A stretch of 11,202 nucleotides of DNA. It comes from an uncultured Bacteroidales bacterium (lineage in GTDB: Bacteria > Bacteroidota > Bacteroidia > Bacteroidales > Paludibacteraceae). Position 1 is the stretch's first letter. Each line of letters starts with the position of its first letter. The stretch spans positions 1 through 11,202 of the forward strand of contig CAIWIS010000106.1 in the NCBI GenBank assembly GCA_903912795.1, in the 5' to 3' direction. Under the pieces are notes generated by a model, which was given only the letters and a program-made list of their open reading frames with translations, searched no databases and was not told where the DNA came from. Shown piece by piece: positions 7,250-11,202 of the stretch. Position numbers and translations under genes: made by a program.

Positions 7250-8110
7250 ATGAAATTCAAAATTCTAATTAGCACATTATTTATTGCAATATCAGTTATG
7301 AGTCAGGAAAAAATTCTTCTCTATCCTAACGGAGTAAAAGAAAGTAACGAACTTCAAGTTGCTGAGAGCTTTAGGGATAAAGAGTTTATCATCAATATTA
7401 GCGAAGCGCGTATGCTTGCATTTCCAGCTACAAAAGATTCGGCCAATGGCTCAGCAGTACTTATTTGCCCTGGAGGTGGGTATAGTGGTGTATCGCAAAT
7501 AAAAGAAGGAGAGGAGTTTGCACGCTGGTTTAACAAACTGGGTGTTTCGGCTTTTGTGCTATATTACCGCATGCCAAATGGTCATCATGCTATACCGCTT
7601 AAAGATGCTCAAACAGCCATGTCGATTATTCGTAACCGAGCCAAAGAGTGGAAAATTAATAAAAACAAAATTGGCATAATGGGATTTTCGGCTGGAGGGC
7701 ATTTAGCATCCACGGTTGGTACGCATTTTAAAACAAAAGCCGAGCGTCCTGCATTTATGCTATTGGGATATCCTGTAGTAACTATGGATAGTGCAACAAC
7801 CCACAAAGGATCACGAACAAATTTACTTGGTAAAAAACCGACTGGCGAATTAATTAAATTGTATTCAAATGAATTACAAGTTAGCAAAAAAACACCACCT
7901 ACCTTTATTGTTCATGCCAAGGACGATGGCGCTGTGCCAATAGCCAATAGCGAAAATTTGAAAAAAGCATTAGAAGCGAAAAACGTGCCTGTCAAATTAG
8001 TGATTTACGACAAAGGTGGACATGGTTTTGGAATGCGTAAAAGAGGTATACCCGCTGATAATTGGCCTGATGAGTTGAATATCTGGTTGAAAGAGATGAA
8101 AATTATTTGA
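7250..8110 (+). CDS. Exported alpha/beta-hydrolase, probable carbohydrate or general esterase
   Basis: This 286-residue serine hydrolase of the alpha/beta fold probably cleaves acyl esters, for example acetyl groups on sugars, in the periplasm or outside the cell. I start at ATG 7250, not the in-frame ATG 7220, because MKFKILISTLFIAISVMSQ then forms a standard Sec signal peptide at the N-terminus. Catalytic features: oxyanion-hole region CPGGGYSGV (73-81), nucleophile elbow GFSAGG with Ser147, probable acid Asp226 in HAKDDGAVPI, and His258 in KGGHGFG. LYYRMP and PLKDAQTAMSIIRNRAKEW fit the Aes/BD-FAE-like esterase group (COG0657, from memory), often annotated as acetylxylan esterase or xylanase-associated lipase. 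No xylan genes are nearby, so substrate naming is not justified. It is preceded by its own promoter and a structured leader. Confidence 0.88.
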   Translation: MKFKILISTLFIAISVMSQEKILLYPNGVKESNELQVAESFRDKEFIINISEARMLAFPATKDSANGSAVLICPGGGYSGVSQIKEGEEFARWFNKLGVSAFVLYYRMPNGHHAIPLKDAQTAMSIIRNRAKEWKINKNKIGIMGFSAGGHLASTVGTHFKTKAERPAFMLLGYPVVTMDSATTHKGSRTNLLGKKPTGELIKLYSNELQVSKKTPPTFIVHAKDDGAVPIANSENLKKALEAKNVPVKLVIYDKGGHGFGMRKRGIPADNWPDELNIWLKEMKII

Positions 8111-8130
8111 TGTTGTATTGGTGTAATAAT

Positions 8131-8144
8131 CCCGATACATCGGG
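8131..8144. repeat. Perfect hairpin repeat CCCGATACATCGGG after the esterase gene
   Basis: CCCGAT and ATCGGG flank a 2-nt centre, 20 nt after the esterase stop codon. As DNA it is a near-continuous inverted repeat; as RNA it would need to open the innermost pairs for a loop. No T-run follows on the plus strand, so it is at best a weak terminator. It resembles small GC-rich intergenic palindromes that recur in many Bacteroidota genomes, from memory. Confidence 0.5.
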
Positions 8145-8160
8145 ACAAGAATGTGCCAAT

Positions 8161-8228
8161 AACTTAATTTCATAACTTCGAACTTCTAATTTCTAATTTC
8201 ACACTTCTAACTTTTAATTTATAACTTC
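8161..8228 (+). repeat. Degenerate AACTTCTAATTTC repeat leader before the M20 gene
   Basis: The last 68 nt before the M20 start are built from AACTTC, TAATTTC and TAACTTTTAATTT variants, about six to eight short units in tandem. From 8181 to the ATG at 8229 the sense strand has no G. TAACTTCG at 8173-8180 is one mismatch from a -7 box but no -33 partner is seen. Confidence 0.6.
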
Positions 8229-9275
8229 ATGCAAAGCGACGCGATAGCTTTATTGAGCGAAATGATTTCGATAGAATCTTTTAGCAGGGACGAAAAAAAC
8301 CTTGCTGATTTTCTGGAACGTTATCTGGAAGAGAGAGGCTATACCGTTTCGCGAAGTGCTAATAATATTTGGTTGATGAGTCCTGGTTTTGAACCTTCGA
8401 GACCAACAATTTTGCTCAATTCGCATATCGACACTGTGAAGCCTGTAAGTGCATGGACGCGTAATCCATTTGAACCTGCTGTTGAGAATGGTAAGTTATA
8501 CGGACTTGGAAGTAACGATGCTGGTGCTAGTGTGGTGAGTTTATTGCATGCTTTTTTTTACCTTTCGGCTCATCCTCAAAGTTATAATCTCATTTTTGCC
8601 GCAACTGCCGAAGAAGAAGTTTCGGGCAAGAATGGTATTGAAAGTTTATTAAACGAATTGCCCGCCATCGACTTTGCCATTGTAGGTGAACCAACCGAAA
8701 TGCATGCCGCTGTAGCCGAAAAAGGGCTTATGGTTTTGGATTGTGTGGCTTATGGCAAAGCCGGACATGCTGCGCGTAACGAAGGTGAAAATGCAATATA
8801 CAAAGCATTAGCCGATGTGGCCTGGTTTCAGAATCACCAATTCGAAAAAGTATCGGACTTGCTTGGTCCTGTGAAAATGTCAGTAACACAAATAAATGCT
8901 GGTAATCAGCATAATGTGGTGCCTGATAAATGTAGTTTTGTGGTTGATATTAGGAGTAATGAGCTGTATAGCAATGTAGATTTGCTTGTCGAAATTCAGA
9001 AAAATGTTTCGTGCGAAGTTACTGCTCGCTCTACCCGCTTAAGTTCAAGCGCTACACCATTGCAGCACGCTGTAGTTACTAGTGCTCTTAAATTAAACCG
9101 ACAATTGTATGGCTCGCCAACACTTTCGGATCAGGCTTTAATGCCTTTTGCAAGTATGAAAATGGGTCCTGGGCTCTCGGCGCGCTCACATACAGCCGAT
9201 GAGTTTATTTCCCTGAACGAAATTGAAGAAGCTATTGAATTGTATATTAAGCTGTTGGATAAATTGGAACTATAA
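8229..9275 (+). CDS. argE: M20-family zinc deacylase, probable ArgE-type (N-acyl-ornithine/citrulline deacylase)
   Basis: This 348-residue cytoplasmic metallohydrolase of the ArgE/DapE/CPG2 family removes an N-acyl group, using two metal ions. Ligands and catalytic residues are all visible: SHIDTVKP (His66, Asp68), GSNDAGA (bridging Asp97), EEEVSG (general base and ligand among Glu128-130), VGEPTEM (Glu154) and SHTADE (His321). The inserted dimerisation domain contains GKAGHAARNEGENAI with His180, the family's 'G..aHs..p..g.NAi' motif. Length and the absence of a signal peptide fit the Bacteroidota arginine-pathway enzyme, which in that phylum acts in an N-acetyl- or N-succinyl-citrulline route. 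The proC gene two positions upstream supports an arginine/proline setting. A DapE or peptidase role cannot be excluded, as no argB, argC, argD or argF is inside the window. Confidence 0.78.
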   Translation: MQSDAIALLSEMISIESFSRDEKNLADFLERYLEERGYTVSRSANNIWLMSPGFEPSRPTILLNSHIDTVKPVSAWTRNPFEPAVENGKLYGLGSNDAGASVVSLLHAFFYLSAHPQSYNLIFAATAEEEVSGKNGIESLLNELPAIDFAIVGEPTEMHAAVAEKGLMVLDCVAYGKAGHAARNEGENAIYKALADVAWFQNHQFEKVSDLLGPVKMSVTQINAGNQHNVVPDKCSFVVDIRSNELYSNVDLLVEIQKNVSCEVTARSTRLSSSATPLQHAVVTSALKLNRQLYGSPTLSDQALMPFASMKMGPGLSARSHTADEFISLNEIEEAIELYIKLLDKLEL

Positions 9276-9290
9276 GCTTTTTAAGTGTAT

Positions 9291-9809
9291 TTATAAATCC
9301 AGCAATCCTTCGGGTAAACGAACTACAATGCGTTTTTTCTTATGGTCAATCTTGATAATATAATCGTCGCCCACCGGAATTAGCATTTCGTCACGACCTT
9401 TACCTATCACAAAAAGGGCATTGTCGGTAGTTTGATCCACTTCCGTAATTAATCCAATATCGCCTTTTAGCTCGTCAACAAGTGTAAAACCTACAAAATA
9501 ATCGAGTTCAATTTCGGTGTCAACGACCTTTTCCAAGTATTTTTTTGGCAAATACACAGTTGAGCCCGAGAAACTTCGCGCTTTCTCATCCGATTTAACA
9601 CCCTCCAATTTTATCAATGCTGTTTGGTTCGATTTAAAACGATATTCTTCGATAAAAAACGGCACAAAAATGCCCTGAATTTCAATGATTAGAAATGCAG
9701 CTTCTTCGGTATCAAATACATCCGAAGTAAAACTAAATGTCATTTCACCACTTACACCATGAGGCTTGATGAGCTGACCAATAGGAAAAATATCTTCTTT
9801 TAAAATCAT
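9291..9809 (-). CDS. rimM: Ribosome maturation factor RimM
   Basis: RimM binds ribosomal protein S19 in the 30S head and helps late 16S rRNA processing in the cytoplasm. The 172-residue length is normal. The N-terminal beta-barrel carries GQLIKPHGVSGEM (11-23), matching the family hallmark 'G.i.k.hGi.GE', and TALIKLEGVKSDEKARSFSG (63-82) matches the 'v.feGi.dr..AE.l.g' block. The C-terminal PRC-barrel domain (about 101-172) has YFVGFTLVDELKGDIGLITEV and DEMLIPVGDDYIIKIDHKKKR, the usual 'G...G.i..v' and 'LIP.....i..vd...k.i' patterns, and ends LPEGLLDL as is typical. It is the second gene after ybeY, 22 nt downstream, very likely cotranscribed. Its stop lies 15 nt from that of the convergent M20 gene. 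In many bacteria rimM sits with rpsP and trmD; here it does not. Confidence 0.95.
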   Translation of the reverse strand: MILKEDIFPIGQLIKPHGVSGEMTFSFTSDVFDTEEAAFLIIEIQGIFVPFFIEEYRFKSNQTALIKLEGVKSDEKARSFSGSTVYLPKKYLEKVVDTEIELDYFVGFTLVDELKGDIGLITEVDQTTDNALFVIGKGRDEMLIPVGDDYIIKIDHKKKRIVVRLPEGLLDL

Positions 9810-9831
9810 TATTTTAGTTGCGAGTTAGGAG

Positions 9832-10245
9832 TTATGATAAGAGAATTAAAGCTTGGTTTTCCTTTTCTGTCATTGCAATACGTAATTCGGGAGTTTTGTC
9901 ATCGTTACCACAAAGATGCAGAATGCCGTGAATGATAATACGATGCAATTCCTCGGAAAAGTTTGTATTAAACGTCTCTGCATTGGATTTTACTGTTTCC
10001 AGACTTATAAAAATATCGCCCGAAATAGTTGATGTAGTTGAATAATCAAAAGTGATAATGTCGGTGTAATAATCGTGTTGCAAATACTGATTATTCACTT
10101 GAAGTATACGTTCATCGTTGCAAAAAATGTACGAAACATCGCCCGTTTTTCGTCCATAACTTTCGGCTACAGCTTTAATCCAGTGTTTTAGCTTTGTCTT
10201 ATCAATTGCAGGTAATGCAACTTCCTCAGTAATAAATTGAATCAT
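9832..10245 (-). CDS. ybeY: Endoribonuclease YbeY (rRNA maturation)
   Basis: YbeY is a single-strand RNA endonuclease needed for 16S rRNA 3'-end maturation and ribosome quality control. At 137 residues it is a compact member, usual for Bacteroidota. Recognisable blocks are LQVNNQYLQHDYYTDIITFDY (48-68), the counterpart of 'lN..yr..d.pTDVLSFp', SGDIFIS (75-81) for 'lGDi.is', and the metal motif HGILHLCGNDD (106-116). The canonical motif is HGxLHLxGYDH; the third histidine is replaced here by Asp116, a change I recall in other Bacteroidota YbeY proteins, so it is probably an alternative ligand rather than a dead enzyme. It is the first gene of a two-gene minus-strand operon with rimM, preceded by a good promoter about 26 nt upstream. 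The start ATG at 10243-10245 gives the usual short N-terminus. Confidence 0.93.
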   Translation of the reverse strand: MIQFITEEVALPAIDKTKLKHWIKAVAESYGRKTGDVSYIFCNDERILQVNNQYLQHDYYTDIITFDYSTTSTISGDIFISLETVKSNAETFNTNFSEELHRIIIHGILHLCGNDDKTPELRIAMTEKENQALILLS

Positions 10246-10270
10246 AATTTCAAATTAGCTTTAAAAAGCA

Positions 10271-10301
10271 CAAAGTTAAGCATTTAATTAAAAACATCAA
10301 C
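10271..10301 (-). promoter_or_regulatory. Predicted ybeY-rimM promoter (GTTG-N19-TAACTTTG)
   Basis: Read on the minus strand, GTTG (10301-10298) is followed by 19 nt and TAACTTTG (10278-10271), an exact TAnnTTTG -7 box with standard spacing. Transcription would begin near 10264, leaving a leader of about 18 nt before the ybeY ATG. Confidence 0.65.
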
Positions 10302-10320
10302 TTCAAATTGACAAAATGGA

Positions 10321-10357
10321 AATATATTCTAAAAAATAAACTTTTATAATATATTCT
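10321..10357. repeat. 10-bp direct repeat AATATATTCT in the divergent region
   Basis: AATATATTCT occurs exactly at 10321-10330 and 10348-10357, start to start 27 nt, about 2.5 helical turns. The second copy ends at the first base of the palindrome at 10357. In such AT-rich DNA a chance repeat is quite possible. Confidence 0.35.
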
Positions 10358-10370
10358 GCAAACGTTTGCA
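10357..10370. promoter_or_regulatory. LacI/PurR-like operator palindrome TGCAAACGTTTGCA
   Basis: This is a perfect 14-bp palindrome whose core GCAAACGTTTGC has the central CG and flanking AAAC/GTTT arms typical of LacI-family operators such as the PurR box (ACGCAAACGTTTTCGT in E. coli). The predicted -33 element of the rightward promoter (TTTG, 10365-10368) lies inside its right half, so a bound regulator would block it. No LacI-type regulator gene is in the window. Confidence 0.55.
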
Positions 10371-10395
10371 TAATTCAAATTTATTTGTAATTTTA
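10365..10395 (+). promoter_or_regulatory. Predicted promoter for the beta-propeller gene (TTTG-N19-TAATTTTA)
   Basis: TTTG at 10365-10368 is followed by exactly 19 nt and TAATTTTA at 10388-10395, which differs from TAnnTTTG only in the last base. Start would be near 10402, giving a leader of about 37 nt before the ATG at 10439. The -33 box overlaps the palindrome at 10357-10370. Confidence 0.55.
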
Positions 10396-10438
10396 CCGCC
10401 GTTATCTCGAATAATTATTCATAAAATCTACAATTCTT

Positions 10439-11202
10439 ATGCAAAAAAATCTACTTACATTGGCTTTAATAGCTATTATTGGGCTTCAATTACAGGCTCA
10501 ATACATTTCTGTTTCAGGTACTGAGTATATTCAAACGAATAAAACAAGTTGTTTTTACCCGCAATTTAGTCCTGCTGGCGATTATCTTTTGGTTAGCGAG
10601 GCCAACTATTCGGGATTACGAGCCTATAATTTTGCATCACGAACGCTGGTAGCACTCACTTACGATGCTGGAGCTGGTTTCAATGCCAAAATAAGTGCCG
10701 ACGGCAAAAGTATTTTATATAGCAAAACGGATTTCATTAAAAACTTGCGTCACAATTCATTAGTTCAAATTGATAAAGCTACGCGCGTTAAAAAACAACT
10801 TTCGTCGCCTAGTCGCAATGCTGTATTGGGTCATTTTGCTGTCAACCAACCCCAATATGTATCAGCCCAGAAGTTAAACCGATTAACGGCTGTAAAGGCC
10901 GATACAAAACCAATTATTTCTATCGAAGATCAACAAATGGTAATTTATACCACTTCACAACGCAAAATACTTACTCCTAACGGAAAAGATGCAAGTTATA
11001 TTTGGCCTTCTATTTCGCCCGATATAAAAAATATTGTTTATACCGTAGCTGGCAAAGGTACTTATGTTTGTAAAATTGACGGCTCAACCCCAACTTTTAT
11101 TGGAAAAATAAATGCACCTATTTGGCTTAACAACAGTTGGATAGTAGGCATGGAAGATAAAGATGATGGCGAGAAACTAATTTCATCCACTTTAATTGCA
11201 GC
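10439..11202 (+). CDS. Exported PD40/TolB-like beta-propeller protein, 3'-truncated by window edge
   Basis: The reading frame starts at ATG 10439 and stays open to the right edge, showing 254 residues. The N-terminus MQKNLLTLALIAIIGLQLQAQ is a good Sec signal peptide with cleavage after AQ or QA, so the protein acts outside the cytoplasm. The mature part has repeated blade signatures of the WD40-like PD40/TolB type: CFYPQFSPAGDYLLVSE near 38-54, FNAKISADGKSILYSKTD near 81-98 and YIWPSISPDIKNIVYTV near 188-204, each of the form 'P.fSpDGk.i.y'. Such propellers in Bacteroidota often precede OmpA, peptidase or other domains, but the C-terminal part is outside the window. Most likely a binding or scaffold protein of the cell envelope; function unknown. 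It is divergent from ybeY and has a probable operator-controlled promoter. Confidence 0.8.
   Translation, partial: MQKNLLTLALIAIIGLQLQAQYISVSGTEYIQTNKTSCFYPQFSPAGDYLLVSEANYSGLRAYNFASRTLVALTYDAGAGFNAKISADGKSILYSKTDFIKNLRHNSLVQIDKATRVKKQLSSPSRNAVLGHFAVNQPQYVSAQKLNRLTAVKADTKPIISIEDQQMVIYTTSQRKILTPNGKDASYIWPSISPDIKNIVYTVAGKGTYVCKIDGSTPTFIGKINAPIWLNNSWIVGMEDKDDGEKLISSTLIA

Noticed and set aside
9276..9290. Bidirectional terminator between the convergent M20 and rimM genes
   Set aside because: The 15-nt gap has only a weak AAGCTTTTTAAG-like symmetry with no GC stem.
1..11202. CRISPR array, tRNA/rRNA genes, insertion sequences or prophage genes
   Set aside because: No regularly spaced repeats, cloverleaf sequences, transposase or phage-like frames or terminal inverted repeats were seen on either strand.

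Overview
The window is AT-rich DNA from a member of the Bacteroidota, probably a Bacteroidales or Marinilabiliales-type organism. Three things point there: a SusC/SusD outer-membrane uptake pair with surface lipoproteins, no Shine-Dalgarno-like sites before the starts, and several upstream regions carrying the Bacteroidota sigma-factor promoter pattern (TTG near -33, about 19-20 nt, then TAnnTTTG near -7). Closest named relatives were not searched.

Bases 1-6114 are one plus-strand transport operon whose beginning lies left of the window. It encodes the C-terminal part of a SusC/RagA TonB-dependent receptor, a SusD/RagB-like lipoprotein, an HExxH zinc-metallohydrolase lipoprotein and a DUF4302-type lipoprotein. 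This layout suggests surface capture and import of a nutrient with an accessory zinc hydrolase. No glycosidase or polysaccharide lyase is visible, so the cargo may be a peptide or glycoprotein product rather than a plain glycan; this is inference.

Bases 6181-9275 carry plus-strand metabolic genes: proC (pyrroline-5-carboxylate reductase), an exported alpha/beta-hydrolase esterase, and an M20 deacylase that is probably the arginine-pathway ArgE. Between proC and the esterase lies a region with no convincing gene but a strong promoter, a GNRA-capped hairpin followed by a T-rich tract, and a second hairpin. This is a good candidate for a structured 5' leader or a small RNA and is the most interesting non-coding signal here.

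Bases 9291-10245 hold a minus-strand pair, ybeY then rimM, both ribosome-maturation factors, converging on the M20 gene with a gap of only 15 nt. A divergent 193-nt region then separates ybeY from a plus-strand exported beta-propeller (PD40/TolB-like) protein that runs off the right edge. That region holds a predicted promoter in each direction, and the rightward -33 element sits inside a perfect 14-bp LacI/PurR-like palindrome.

Several gene-to-gene gaps (before the SusD, DUF4302 and M20 genes) consist of short degenerate AT-rich repeats with almost no G on the sense strand, ending at the start codon.
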